The translations under genes were made by a program, and so were the position numbers. Shown here one piece after another: positions 27,011-36,119 of a stretch of DNA of 64,000 bases. Each line of letters begins with the position of its first letter. The stretch's first letter is position 1. This DNA is from RGIG2206 sp045579085 (GTDB taxonomy: Bacteria; Bacillota; Clostridia; Oscillospirales; Acutalibacteraceae), in contig JAZNLO010000020.1 of the NCBI GenBank assembly GCA_045579085.1, positions 9,313 through 73,312 on the forward strand, in the 5' to 3' direction. The notes under the pieces are model-generated. The model was given only the letters and a program-made list of their open reading frames with translations. It searched no databases and was not told where the DNA came from.

Positions 27011-28465
27011 TTAGATATCAGAAGCTTCTGCGCTTACAAGAACGGGTTCTTCGTTGCTCTCAACGTCACGGTTGAGTTCTTTATTCATTTTTGCGAGAGT
27101 TTTCTTGTCAAGGTTGTAGATAACACCAAGACCTAAATACTGCAGAATAGCAGAGAAGAGATATGTACAAGCAACGATATAGCGCATATTAACAGCAACG
27201 TCCCAAACCTGATTTCCCTCGTTTGCGCCAACGTAGCCAAAAGCAACCATTATAATGAGAACGAGTGAGGGGCCGATGCCCTGAGCAAGCTTGCGGAAGA
27301 AGGAGTGGAGAGAATAAACAGTGCCTTCCTCACGGTTTCCTGTTTTCCATTCGTTGTAGTCGATAGCGTCGCCCATCATAGCCCAAGATACAGTTGAATA
27401 GATACCCAGACCGAGTGAGAAAACGAGCTGGCAAACGATGTAGATTACAAGGTCAAGACCTACATTGTTAGGTGTAACGATGAAAAGTCCGAGACCTGCT
27501 ATGATAGAAACGATAGAGCCAAAGGTTGCGAGCTCTTTCTTACCGAATTTGGCAACAGCCTTACGAGCAAGAGGAGTGAATACAACTATGGGTATCATAG
27601 CGAAAAGCTGAACTATACCTGAAATCTGAACGTTCTTGAAATATGACTGGAAGATTACGGTAACAGCAGTGGCTGCGCCCTGCATACCGATAAACATTCC
27701 CATAGCGGCAACTGTTGCACCAACTGCAGGACGGTTCTTGATGAAGTTTTTGAACGCTGTGAAAACATTAAATTTAGGAGCTTCTTCACTGAGCTCAAGG
27801 TCATGCTCAACACGGATTTCAGTGTTTCTAATCATAAACTGGAAGCAGATGAACCCGAGAACGCCCATTATCAAAGCGGCGATGAATACACGCTCGCCGA
27901 TGAGATTGTTATCCTTATCATAGATGATGAAGGGAAGAATAACCATCGGAAGCATATTTCCGAAGATTGAACCAACTGAACGCCAAGCTGAAAGTGAAGC
28001 TCTGTCTTTAACGTCATTAGAGATGAGAGAAAGCAAAGAGCCGTAAGGAACGTTTGCAATTGTGTAGAAAGCATCCCAGACTACATAACCGGCGATAAAA
28101 ATGATTGCCTTTGCCCAGACGGGTGCGCTCGGGAAAGGAAGGAAGCAGCAAGCTCCGCCTATTATGAGGCCGATTGAGCCCAGAAATATGTAAGACAAGA
28201 ACTTGTTTCTCTTATACTGACGTCTGTCTGCGTCAATGATAGAACCAATAAGCGGGTCATTGATAGCGTCCCATACCTGAACAACGATGAGAAGGAGGGC
28301 ATACCAGAGGTCCATTCCCATAAACTGAGTCCAGAATATAGACATTGTGCCCTTTAGCGCAAAACTCATGTTGCATCCAAGGTCACCGGCTGCGTAGGCA
28401 ACGCTGTCTCTGATGGAGAACTTGCGATGTCCTGTAGCATCTAACTGAACTTGTTTTTTAGCCAT
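27011..28465 (-). CDS. GPH-family sugar or glycoside:cation symporter
   Basis: 484 residues with about 12 membrane segments. The GPH (MelB/UidB/XynB) pattern is clear: SVAYAAGDLGCNMSFAL at the start, VWDAINDPLIGSIIDADRR (conserved Asp residues of the cation site) and RKLAQGIGPSLV late. It would import the substrate of the GH2 enzyme. Start follows AGAGG. A hairpin terminator separates it from the downstream gene. Confidence 0.9.
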   Translation of the reverse strand: MAKKQVQLDATGHRKFSIRDSVAYAAGDLGCNMSFALKGTMSIFWTQFMGMDLWYALLLIVVQVWDAINDPLIGSIIDADRRQYKRNKFLSYIFLGSIGLIIGGACCFLPFPSAPVWAKAIIFIAGYVVWDAFYTIANVPYGSLLSLISNDVKDRASLSAWRSVGSIFGNMLPMVILPFIIYDKDNNLIGERVFIAALIMGVLGFICFQFMIRNTEIRVEHDLELSEEAPKFNVFTAFKNFIKNRPAVGATVAAMGMFIGMQGAATAVTVIFQSYFKNVQISGIVQLFAMIPIVVFTPLARKAVAKFGKKELATFGSIVSIIAGLGLFIVTPNNVGLDLVIYIVCQLVFSLGLGIYSTVSWAMMGDAIDYNEWKTGNREEGTVYSLHSFFRKLAQGIGPSLVLIIMVAFGYVGANEGNQVWDVAVNMRYIVACTYLFSAILQYLGLGVIYNLDKKTLAKMNKELNRDVESNEEPVLVSAEASDI

Positions 28466-28571
28466 AGTTTTTCCTCTTTTCTTTATATGTATTTTTTGTA
28501 TTGCGGCATTTTTTAATTGCCATAAAACATTTGCTATTTATAGTATAAAATATAAAAAACAAATAAGTGAG

Positions 28572-28602
28572 TAAAATTTTAAGTTAAACTTGTAAAATTT
28601 TA
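28572..28602. promoter_or_regulatory. Palindromic element in symporter/AraC intergenic region
   Basis: TAAAATTTTAAGTT (28572-28585) faces ACTTGTAAAATTTTA (28588-28602), a near-perfect inverted repeat in the 247-base divergent gap. A possible operator for the adjacent AraC protein. Confidence 0.4.
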
Positions 28603-28623
28603 ATATTTAGTTTAAAATAGTAG

Positions 28624-28637
28624 TTGTAATTTTACAA
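28624..28637. promoter_or_regulatory. Second palindrome TTGTAA-TT-TTACAA
   Basis: Perfect 6-bp arms with a 2-base spacer; the TTGTAAAATT half is shared with the palindrome at 28572. Confidence 0.4.
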
Positions 28638-28663
28638 AATATATGCTAAGTTAGAGAAAAGAA

Positions 28664-28690
28664 TTGACAAAATTGCCCATTAAATAAAAT
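28664..28690 (+). promoter_or_regulatory. Possible promoter for the first araC gene
   Basis: TTGACA (28664-28669), 15 bases, TAAAAT (28685-28690). The spacing is short and the predicted start lies close to the ribosome site, so it is uncertain. Confidence 0.3.
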
Positions 28691-28712
28691 CTGAGAAAGG
28701 GGAAAACAGACC

Positions 28713-29945
28713 GTGCTTTACGAAAATGAATTTAAGTTGATGAGTGAAACGTTTGATAAAAGCCGAGTGAGAATCACAACGGCAGGTCTGGATTGCACGG
28801 TTTTTGAAATTATGGATGATGCTATCAAGCCTTTTTTTGAAAGCACATACTCCGTTAATTTTTTACTTAAGGATGTATTTGGCGAAATAAAGCCGGGTGT
28901 GTTATATAGATTCAAGGATAGCTTTATGCTGTTGTACATTGCATTTATAATGCCTGTTGATGAAACGAAAAAGCTGATTGTAATAGGCCCGTATGTTGAC
29001 GAGCCGTTAGGCGCAGAGAAAATTCTTGAGATAAGCGAGCTAAACGGCCTTGCGCCGCAAAGACAGAGAGTTGTTAATGAGTTTTTTGCATCAGTACCGG
29101 TTGTTGCAGAAAACAGCGCTCTGTTTTTGCTCTTGGATGCTTTCTGTGAGCGGTTGTGGCACGGAAGCTATGATATAGTTGATGTTCACAACGGCGCACA
29201 GATGTATGAAAATATGACAAATGCGTCTGTTAGCGAGCGAAATATAGATGATACTTTTTTCGATATGAGAAATATGGAGAGAAGATACGAGCTGGAAAAT
29301 GAGATAATGAACGCAGTTGCTATGGGCTCTGAGCACAAGGTGAATCAGCTTTTTTCAAGCTTTACTGAAAGTTCTTTTGAAAAAAGGCTAAATGACCCTA
29401 TAAGAAACTTTAAGAATTACTGTATAATAATGAACACTTTGCTTAGAAAAGCTGCTGAGCGTGGCGGAGTACACCCTATGTATCTTGACAAGATATCCAC
29501 AAATTTTGCGCATAAGATAGAAGGTCTGTCTGCCACACATCAGGTTCAGCCGTTGATGTTTGATATGTTCAGGTCTTATTGTAAGTTGGTAAGAAAGCAC
29601 AAAACTAACAATTATTCTCTTATTATAAAAAAAGCGGTTACGGCTATTGAGCTTGACCCGTCTGCCGAGTTGAACCTGCACACATTAGCGCAAAAGCTGA
29701 GGGTAAGCAATGTTTACCTTTCGTCTATGTTTAAAAAGGAGACAGGCAAAACCGTGACTGAGTATATACGCCTCAAACGGCTGTCACACGCTGAGCATCT
29801 GCTTAAATCCACCAACCTGCAGATACAGACTGTGGCGTTACATTGCGGAATGGTTGATGTGCAGTATTTTTCAAAAATTTTCAAACGGCATACCGGGAAG
29901 ACGCCAACAGAGTACCGAAATGAAATGAAGGGTATAAACAGATAA
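28713..29945 (+). CDS. AraC-family regulator (YesN-like)
   Basis: 410 residues. The last 100 form the double helix-turn-helix: LNLHTLAQKLRVSNVYLSSMFKKETGKTVTEYIRLKRL and IQTVALHCGMVDVQYFSKIFKRHTGKTPTEYR. The N-terminal 300 residues are an unrecognised sensor-like region without membrane segments. GTG start after AAAGGGG. Divergent from the symporter-GH2 genes, which it probably controls. Confidence 0.87.
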   Translation: MLYENEFKLMSETFDKSRVRITTAGLDCTVFEIMDDAIKPFFESTYSVNFLLKDVFGEIKPGVLYRFKDSFMLLYIAFIMPVDETKKLIVIGPYVDEPLGAEKILEISELNGLAPQRQRVVNEFFASVPVVAENSALFLLLDAFCERLWHGSYDIVDVHNGAQMYENMTNASVSERNIDDTFFDMRNMERRYELENEIMNAVAMGSEHKVNQLFSSFTESSFEKRLNDPIRNFKNYCIIMNTLLRKAAERGGVHPMYLDKISTNFAHKIEGLSATHQVQPLMFDMFRSYCKLVRKHKTNNYSLIIKKAVTAIELDPSAELNLHTLAQKLRVSNVYLSSMFKKETGKTVTEYIRLKRLSHAEHLLKSTNLQIQTVALHCGMVDVQYFSKIFKRHTGKTPTEYRNEMKGINR

Positions 29946-29947
29946 TA

Positions 29948-30799
29948 CTATGATTTTGAGCACTCGGTTGGGGTGATGCCAAATTCAGCTTTAAATGCTC
30001 TGAAAAAGCCTGTATAGTCGCCAAAGCCGCACATAACGCTTACTTCACTTGCGGTGTGCCCTTCATTTAAGAGCGAGTAAGCCACATTGAGCCTTTTTAA
30101 AGTTATATATCTGTAAACGCTTGTGTTTACGGCATTTTTAAATTCGTGTGAAAGATAATACTTATTTATAAAAAAGTGGTTAGCCAGAGAATCAAGCGAC
30201 AGCTTTTCGCTGTAATGGTCGTTTATATATGTAAGTATTTGCGAAATGAATGTAGGAGTGCTGTACTTCTCGCTGCTAACGGGGCTTTGAGTATGGGAAA
30301 ATCTGTTTATCAGCACAAGGATTCTCAGTAAAATTGAATATGCGCCGATATTGCTTGCAAATTCATCAGCATAATATTCTCTGCATAGCTCGTGAGCAAG
30401 AGAAAACAACAGCTCCTTTTTATCAGAGGACAGTCGGATAACCTTGCTGTAGGTTTGGCTTTTAGTGTCAAAGACGTTTTCGAAAATGCCATTTTCGATA
30501 TCTGCGAGGTAGCTTTTATTTATCCATAATACGATACGCTCATATTTGTCGGTATCAGTTAAAGGAATAGGCTTGTGAAGCTCGGTTGGGTTTATGAGAA
30601 GAATGTCGCCCGGAATAAGATGATATAGACTGCCGTCTATCCAGTAGTCAACGTCGCCGTCTATAAAGAAAAAAACCTCATAAAAATCGTGATAATGCGC
30701 TTCAAGATGGCGAGTTTTAGGGTCTATATAATGGAAAATTTCAAAGCTGGATTTGTGCATATTTTGTCTGGGGTCAAAACGCTGAGTTTTCTTTTGCAT
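29948..30799 (-). CDS. AraC-family regulator with cupin sensor
   Basis: 283 residues from the ATG at 30799; the longer TTG frame (30817) overlaps the GAGGTGAG site. The N-terminal cupin (about 25-110) has HYHDFYEVFFFIDGDVDY and GDILLINPTELHKP; the C-terminal AraC domain has LSLDSLANHFFINKYYLSHEF and GFGDYTGFFRAFKAEFGITPTE. Divergent from uxaC, so probably the regulator of the glucuronate operon, sensing a sugar acid. Its stop lies 2 bases from the stop of the convergent araC gene. Confidence 0.87.
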   Translation of the reverse strand: MQKKTQRFDPRQNMHKSSFEIFHYIDPKTRHLEAHYHDFYEVFFFIDGDVDYWIDGSLYHLIPGDILLINPTELHKPIPLTDTDKYERIVLWINKSYLADIENGIFENVFDTKSQTYSKVIRLSSDKKELLFSLAHELCREYYADEFASNIGAYSILLRILVLINRFSHTQSPVSSEKYSTPTFISQILTYINDHYSEKLSLDSLANHFFINKYYLSHEFKNAVNTSVYRYITLKRLNVAYSLLNEGHTASEVSVMCGFGDYTGFFRAFKAEFGITPTECSKS

Positions 30800-30832
30800 T
30801 ATGCTCACCTCAAGCAAATATTACAGCAAGAT

Positions 30833-30859
30833 TTGCAATATGTCAAACAATATATGCAA
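30833..30859. promoter_or_regulatory. Inverted repeat between araC and uxaC
   Basis: TTGCAATAT ... ATATATGCAA: matching TTGCA/TGCAA ends about 27 bases apart, just upstream of the uxaC -35. Candidate operator. Confidence 0.35.
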
Positions 30860-30888
30860 TTAACATTGTTAAAAATATGTGATAAACT
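30860..30888 (+). promoter_or_regulatory. Promoter of uxaC operon
   Basis: TTAACA (30860-30865), 17 bases, TAAACT (30883-30888). Confidence 0.5.
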
Positions 30889-30916
30889 CAAAATATAAAA
30901 AAGCGGAGGAATCAGA

Positions 30917-32317
30917 ATGAAGGAATTTATGGGTAATGATTTTTTGCTTAGCAGCGGCACGGCTAAAAAGCTTTATTTTTCGTTTGCAGAAGATAAGCCC
31001 ATCATTGATTACCACTGCCATGTAAGTCCGAAAGAAATATATGAGGATAAAAGGTTTGATAACCTGTTTAGCGTATGGCTTTCGGGCGACCATTATAAAT
31101 GGAGAATTATGCGCTCAAACGGCGTTGATGAGAAATACATAACAGGTGATGCTTCTGACAAAGAGAAGTTTTTGAAGTTTGCCGAGACTCTGCCCAAGGC
31201 GATTGGGAATCCCATGTATCACTGGTGTCACCTCGAACTGAAGAAATACTTTGGATATGAGGGTGTCCTGAACTCCGATACCGCTGAAGAGGTGTGGGAG
31301 CTTGCCAACAGAAAACTGGCTGAGCCTGATATGTCTGTCAGGGGTATAATCAAAAAGAGCAATGTTTGTTTTATCGGCACAACGGATGACCCTGTTGACT
31401 CGCTTGAATGGCATCAAAAGCTTATGGACGATATCACCTTTGATGTGACGGTTGCACCAACCTTCAGACCTGACAAGGCGCTTAACATTGAAAAGACCGG
31501 TTGGAAGGAATATATAAATAGTCTTTCTCTTGTAAGCGAGGTTAAAATTAATTCGATTGCTGCTTTGAAGTGTGCGCTATTAAAGCGAATGGAGTTTTTT
31601 GATAAGTGCGGCTGCAAGGCGAGCGACCACGGTCTTGATTATATGATGTATAATTCGGTAAGCAATGATGAAGCTGAAAGAATTATGCAAAAAGCGCTTC
31701 GAGGCGAAGCGGTGACTGTTGCTGAGGCGGAGGCTTTTAAAACCGAGCTTTTGCTGTTTTGCGCTGCCGAGTATTCAAGGCTGGGCTGGGTGATGCAGCT
31801 TCATTATAATTGCCTTAGAAACCCCAATACAAAAATGTTTGAGATGCTCGGCGCAGATACAGGTTTTGACTGTATCGCACGCAGAGAATCGTGCGTAGCA
31901 ATCTCCAAGCTGTTTGATAGTCTTTATTCCACACAACAGTTGCCAAAAACTATTATTTACAGCCTTGATGCAACAGACAACGCTTTTATTGATACGATTA
32001 TAGGTGCTTTTCAAGGCCCTGAGATTGCGGGAAAGCTTCAGCACGGAAGCGCATGGTGGTTTAATGACAACAAGACGGGTATGACAGAGCAACTCACAAG
32101 CCTTGCAAACTTGAGTCTGCTTGGAAATTTTGTTGGTATGCTCACTGACTCAAGAAGCTTTTTGTCTTATACACGTCACGAATATTTCCGCAGAATACTT
32201 TGTGATTTTATAGGAACATTAGTTGAAAACGGTGAATATCCCGATGATGATAAGGCGTTAAGCGATATCGTAAGCGGTATTTGCTTTGAAAATGCAAAGA
32301 GATACTTTAATATTTGA
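30917..32317 (+). CDS. uxaC: Glucuronate isomerase
   Basis: 466 residues, the family length. It converts D-glucuronate to D-fructuronate (and galacturonate to tagaturonate). Recognisable stretches are IIDYHCHVSPKEIYEDKRFDNL (metal-binding His pair), WLSGDHYKWRIMRSNGV, MQLHYNCLRN, TDSRSFLSYTRHEYFRRIL. First gene of a five-gene operon covering the whole route to pyruvate and glyceraldehyde-3-phosphate. Start follows GCGGAGG. Confidence 0.96.
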   Translation: MKEFMGNDFLLSSGTAKKLYFSFAEDKPIIDYHCHVSPKEIYEDKRFDNLFSVWLSGDHYKWRIMRSNGVDEKYITGDASDKEKFLKFAETLPKAIGNPMYHWCHLELKKYFGYEGVLNSDTAEEVWELANRKLAEPDMSVRGIIKKSNVCFIGTTDDPVDSLEWHQKLMDDITFDVTVAPTFRPDKALNIEKTGWKEYINSLSLVSEVKINSIAALKCALLKRMEFFDKCGCKASDHGLDYMMYNSVSNDEAERIMQKALRGEAVTVAEAEAFKTELLLFCAAEYSRLGWVMQLHYNCLRNPNTKMFEMLGADTGFDCIARRESCVAISKLFDSLYSTQQLPKTIIYSLDATDNAFIDTIIGAFQGPEIAGKLQHGSAWWFNDNKTGMTEQLTSLANLSLLGNFVGMLTDSRSFLSYTRHEYFRRILCDFIGTLVENGEYPDDDKALSDIVSGICFENAKRYFNI

Positions 32318-32345
32318 ACAAACATAGAAAAGGGAGGTAAAGCCT

Positions 32346-33431
32346 ATGCCGATGAAGATGTGTTTTAGATGGTACGGAGAAGGGAACGATAATATCAAGC
32401 TTTCGGATATTAAGCAGATTCCGGGAGTTGAGGGCATCGTTTGGGCTCTGCACCATAAGATGCCCGGTGAGGTCTGGGAGGAAGATGAGATTGCAGAGGT
32501 AAAGCGACAACTCGATGAGTATGGCTTCAATATGGACGTTGTTGAATCGGTCAATGTTCACGATGACATAAAAATCGGTCTTCCTACAAGAGATAAATAC
32601 ATTGAAAATTACAAGCAGTGTATTCGCAATCTTTCTAAATTTGGCGTTAAAGTTATTTGCTACAATTTTATGCCTATTTTCGATTGGACAAGGAGTAATC
32701 TCTTCCATCCTGTTGGTGACGGCTCCACTGCCCTGTTTTATGAAAAAAACATGATTCAGGATGACTATAATGCTATGGCAAAGTATATCCTTGATTTCAC
32801 AGAAAAATATAATATGTCATTTCCCGGTTGGGAGCCTGAGAGAATGGCTAAGTTAGATGAGCTTTTCAAGGCATACGAGGGTGTGGACCATGAAAAGCTT
32901 TGGCAAAATCTGAAATATTTCCTTGAGGCAATAATGCCCACTTGCCGTGAGAGCGATATCAAAATGGCAATACATATGGACGACCCGCCTTGGGATATTT
33001 TTGGTTTGCCCAGATTGCTGGTTGATGAAAAAAGCATAGAGCGTTTTCTTACGATGGTTGATGATGAATACAACTGTCTGACACTTTGCTCAGGCAGCTT
33101 AAATGCAAATCCTGAAAACAATGTTGCAAGTATCGTTCGCAAACATTGCGACAGAATAGCATTTGCTCATATCAGAAATGTTAAGCATTTTGAAAACGGC
33201 GATTTTTCGGAAGCAAGTCACCGTGATTGTGACGGTGATACGGGTATTCTTGAAATCCTTAAGGCGTATCATGACTGTGGTTTTGAGGGATATATACGTC
33301 CTGACCATGGGCGTCACCTTTGGGACGAGGGTCCGGGAAATGTACGTCCGGGATATGGACTCTATGACAGAGCGCTCGGCATTATGTATATGCTGGGTGT
33401 GTGGGATTCACTTGATAAATTCAAGGTATAA
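32346..33431 (+). CDS. uxuA: Mannonate dehydratase
   Basis: 361 residues. It dehydrates D-mannonate to 2-keto-3-deoxygluconate. TIM-barrel, metal-dependent; family stretches include VCYNFMPIFDWTR-like ICYNFMPIFDWTR, MAIHMDDPPWDIFGLPRL, LTLCSGSL and IRPDHGRHLWDE. It follows uxaC by 28 bases with a GGGAGG site. Confidence 0.96.
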   Translation: MPMKMCFRWYGEGNDNIKLSDIKQIPGVEGIVWALHHKMPGEVWEEDEIAEVKRQLDEYGFNMDVVESVNVHDDIKIGLPTRDKYIENYKQCIRNLSKFGVKVICYNFMPIFDWTRSNLFHPVGDGSTALFYEKNMIQDDYNAMAKYILDFTEKYNMSFPGWEPERMAKLDELFKAYEGVDHEKLWQNLKYFLEAIMPTCRESDIKMAIHMDDPPWDIFGLPRLLVDEKSIERFLTMVDDEYNCLTLCSGSLNANPENNVASIVRKHCDRIAFAHIRNVKHFENGDFSEASHRDCDGDTGILEILKAYHDCGFEGYIRPDHGRHLWDEGPGNVRPGYGLYDRALGIMYMLGVWDSLDKFKV

Positions 33432-33446
33432 ACAGGAGGTAAGAAT

Positions 33447-34289
33447 ATGAATCTTCCCATTAATATTGATTACAAAGATAAGGTTGTTGTGGTTACAGGT
33501 GCAGGCGGTCTTATCTGCTCTGCTATGGCAAGGGCTTTTGCGCAGTCAGGCGCTAAGGTTGCTGCGCTGGACCTTAATGAAGAGGCTGTAAAAAAACTGG
33601 CAGACGAGCTTACGGCAGAAGGCTATGTGTGCAAGGGCTACAAGGCAAATGTTTTGTCGGGTGAGGAGCTTGAAATAGTACATTCGGCAGTTAAGGCAGA
33701 GCTTGGCGAGTGTGATATTCTGGTTAACGGGGCGGGAGGCAATAATCCGCGTGCCACCACTGATAATGAGTATCACCACGAGGCTAAGGAGGGCGGAAAA
33801 TCGTTTTTTGACCTTGATAGCTCAGGCGTTGACTTTGTTTTCAAGCTTAATTTTCAGGGCACGCTTATTCCAACTCAGGTTTTCGCTAAGGATATGGTTA
33901 AAAAGAATAAGGGCTGTATTCTGAATATATCTTCAATGAACGCTTATACGCCGCTTACTAAAATTCCTGCATATTCGGCAGCAAAGGCGGGTATATCCAA
34001 TTTTACTCAGTGGTTGGCAACACACTTTGCCGGAACAGGAATCCGTTGCAATGCGATAGCTCCCGGCTTTCTTGTGTCAGCACAAAATAGAGCGTTGCTT
34101 TTTAATGAGGATGGAACACCCACTGCTCGCAGTGCGAAAATACTTAAGGGAACTCCGATGGACAGATTTGTGGACGCTGATGAGATTTTAGGCGCAACCC
34201 TTTTCCTTTGCGATGAGCGTTCTGCTTCTGCAATCACAGGAGTTGTGTTACCGATAGATTGTGGTTTTGCAGCATATTCAGGTGTATAA
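33447..34289 (+). CDS. uxuB: SDR-type fructuronate reductase (YjmF/UxuB)
   Basis: 280 residues. Short-chain dehydrogenase: VTGAGGLICSAMARAFA (a variant of the glycine motif), NGAGGNNP, catalytic Tyr-Lys in YSAAKAG, and Ser in NISSMN. Bacillus YjmF is of this type and reduces fructuronate to mannonate with NADH, the step needed between uxaC and uxuA here; it replaces the long-chain UxuB of enterobacteria. AGGAGG start, 15 bases after uxuA. Confidence 0.9.
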   Translation: MNLPINIDYKDKVVVVTGAGGLICSAMARAFAQSGAKVAALDLNEEAVKKLADELTAEGYVCKGYKANVLSGEELEIVHSAVKAELGECDILVNGAGGNNPRATTDNEYHHEAKEGGKSFFDLDSSGVDFVFKLNFQGTLIPTQVFAKDMVKKNKGCILNISSMNAYTPLTKIPAYSAAKAGISNFTQWLATHFAGTGIRCNAIAPGFLVSAQNRALLFNEDGTPTARSAKILKGTPMDRFVDADEILGATLFLCDERSASAITGVVLPIDCGFAAYSGV

Positions 34290-34301
34290 AGGAGAGATAA
34301 T

Positions 34302-34856
34302 ATGGAAAAGTTTGTACCTGTTGTAGTAATAAAAGAGTTAGGTGAAACCGATAAGATACTCACCGCTCTAAAAGGTGTTGGTATCAATACGGCGGAGATA
34401 ACCTTCCGCACCTCTTGCGCCGCTGAGGCAATTGCCTACGCGTGCAAGAATTATCCCGAAATGAGCATTGGCGCAGGCACTGTTATCAATGCCAAACAGT
34501 GTGAGGAAGCCTTAGAGGCAGGCGCACAGTTTATAGTTTCTCCTGGCCTGTCAACTTGTGTGGCAAAAATTTGTATTGAGCGAAATGTTCCCTATTATCC
34601 CGGTTGCGTAACACCAACGGAGATTATGCAGGCGCTTGAGCTTGGCATAACCACAGTTAAATTCTTCCCTGCTAATATTTATGGCGGACTTAAGGCGCTC
34701 AAAGCACTCTCAGCACCGTTTCCGCAGGTCAAGTTTATTCCCACAGGCGGCGTAGACCGTAGTAATATAGATGAGTTTTTGGCTTTCGATAAAATTGAAG
34801 CTATAGGCGGAAGCTTTTTTGTAAAAGAAGCACTTGAAAAGATGGAGGAGAAGTAA
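34302..34856 (+). CDS. eda: KDPG (2-dehydro-3-deoxyphosphogluconate) aldolase
   Basis: 184 residues, about 20-30 shorter than usual but with the active site: EITFRTSCA (Glu), TVKFFPANIYGG (Schiff-base Lys) and FIPTGGVDRSN. It splits KDPG to pyruvate and glyceraldehyde-3-phosphate. The missing length is mostly at the N terminus. It ends immediately before kdgK. Confidence 0.93.
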   Translation: MEKFVPVVVIKELGETDKILTALKGVGINTAEITFRTSCAAEAIAYACKNYPEMSIGAGTVINAKQCEEALEAGAQFIVSPGLSTCVAKICIERNVPYYPGCVTPTEIMQALELGITTVKFFPANIYGGLKALKALSAPFPQVKFIPTGGVDRSNIDEFLAFDKIEAIGGSFFVKEALEKMEEK

Positions 34857-35879
34857 ATGGCAAGAGTAGTAACTTTTGGCGAACTTATGCTTAGGCTCGC
34901 CCCAAACGGATATCTGAGATTTTTCCAGAACGACCAGATGCAAGCAACCTTCGGCGGAGGCGAAGCCAACGTTGCAGTAAGCCTTGCAAATTACGGGTTT
35001 GACAGCGTTTATGTTACAAAGCTTCCCAAGCACGCAATAGGTCAGGCGGCAGTAGATTCACTTCGTTATTTCGGCGTTGACACTTCAAAGGTCACCAGAG
35101 GCGGCGAAAGAGTAGGCATTTACTATCTTGAAAAAGGGGCCTCACAGAGAGGGTCTGTATGTATTTATGACCGTAAGTATTCTGCAATTCAGCAGGCAGA
35201 GTCGAGTGATTTTGACTGGGATGACATTTTTGAGGGAGCGGATTGGTTCCATTTCACCGGCATCACCCCCGCTTTAGGCGAGAATGTTGTTGAGATATGC
35301 AAGCAGGCTTGCATTGCTGCAAAGAAGCGCGGGGTAAAAATATCTTGCGACTTAAATTATCGCGGTAAGCTCTGGACAAGAGAAGAAGCCAATAAAGCGA
35401 TGACTGAGCTTTGTAAGTATGTTGATGTTTGCATCTCAAACGAGGAGGATGCGAAGGACGTTTTTGGTATTGAGGCAGAGGGTACCGATATTTACGGCGG
35501 TAAGCTCAATCACGATGGATATAAGAGCGTTGCAAAGCAGTTGGCGGATAAATTTGGCTTTGAGAAGGTTGCTATTACACTGCGCACTTCTATTTCTGCA
35601 AGTGATAACGACTGGGCAGGTATGCTTTATGACGGAGAGGATTATCATTTCTCAAAGTCTTATCATTTGCATATTGTTGACCGTGTTGGCGGCGGAGATT
35701 CTTTTGGCGGCGGACTTATTTATGCGTTGTTGTCCGGTAAGTCATCTAAAGAGGCTATTGAGTTTGCGGTTGCTGCATCGGCGCTCAAGCACAGCGTTGA
35801 GGGCGACTATAACCGTGTAAGCGTTGCTGAGGTGGAAAAACTCGCCAAGGGCGACGGTTCAGGCCGAGTACAAAGATAA
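34857..35879 (+). CDS. kdgK: 2-dehydro-3-deoxygluconate kinase (PfkB family)
   Basis: 340 residues. PfkB sugar kinase: GELMLRL near the start, GGGEANVAVSLANYG, and signature 2 DRVGGGDSFGGGLIYAL containing the catalytic Asp. It phosphorylates 2-keto-3-deoxygluconate, giving the Eda substrate. Assignment to KDG kinase rests on the operon as much as on sequence. Last gene of the operon. Confidence 0.92.
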   Translation: MARVVTFGELMLRLAPNGYLRFFQNDQMQATFGGGEANVAVSLANYGFDSVYVTKLPKHAIGQAAVDSLRYFGVDTSKVTRGGERVGIYYLEKGASQRGSVCIYDRKYSAIQQAESSDFDWDDIFEGADWFHFTGITPALGENVVEICKQACIAAKKRGVKISCDLNYRGKLWTREEANKAMTELCKYVDVCISNEEDAKDVFGIEAEGTDIYGGKLNHDGYKSVAKQLADKFGFEKVAITLRTSISASDNDWAGMLYDGEDYHFSKSYHLHIVDRVGGGDSFGGGLIYALLSGKSSKEAIEFAVAASALKHSVEGDYNRVSVAEVEKLAKGDGSGRVQR

Positions 35880-35916
35880 GCTTTAAAACCCCTCGAGACC
35901 AATAATATAAGGCTAA

Positions 35917-35957
35917 AACAATCTCCTAACCGCTTGTTTGACGGGTAGGAGATTGTT
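35917..35957 (+). terminator. Hairpin after the glucuronate operon
   Basis: AACAATCTCCTAACCG / CGGGTAGGAGATTGTT with one mismatch; T-run weak. Confidence 0.75.
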
Positions 35958-36015
35958 AGTTATTGATGAAATTTAGGATATTTGCTTTTATTATATGTGT
36001 AAGCCCTACATAAGA

Positions 36016-36045
36016 TTGACAATTAAGCGGTGTGTATGATAAAAT
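36016..36045 (+). promoter_or_regulatory. Promoter of the LicD cluster
   Basis: TTGACA (36016-36021), 18 bases, TAAAAT (36040-36045) with upstream TG. It accounts for most of the 240-base gap together with the preceding terminator. Confidence 0.72.
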
Positions 36046-36119
36046 ACATTATGATATTTTATATCAATCTATAAAATAAAGATATTTGTATTTTAATAAA
36101 TTGTACGGGGATGTTTTTG

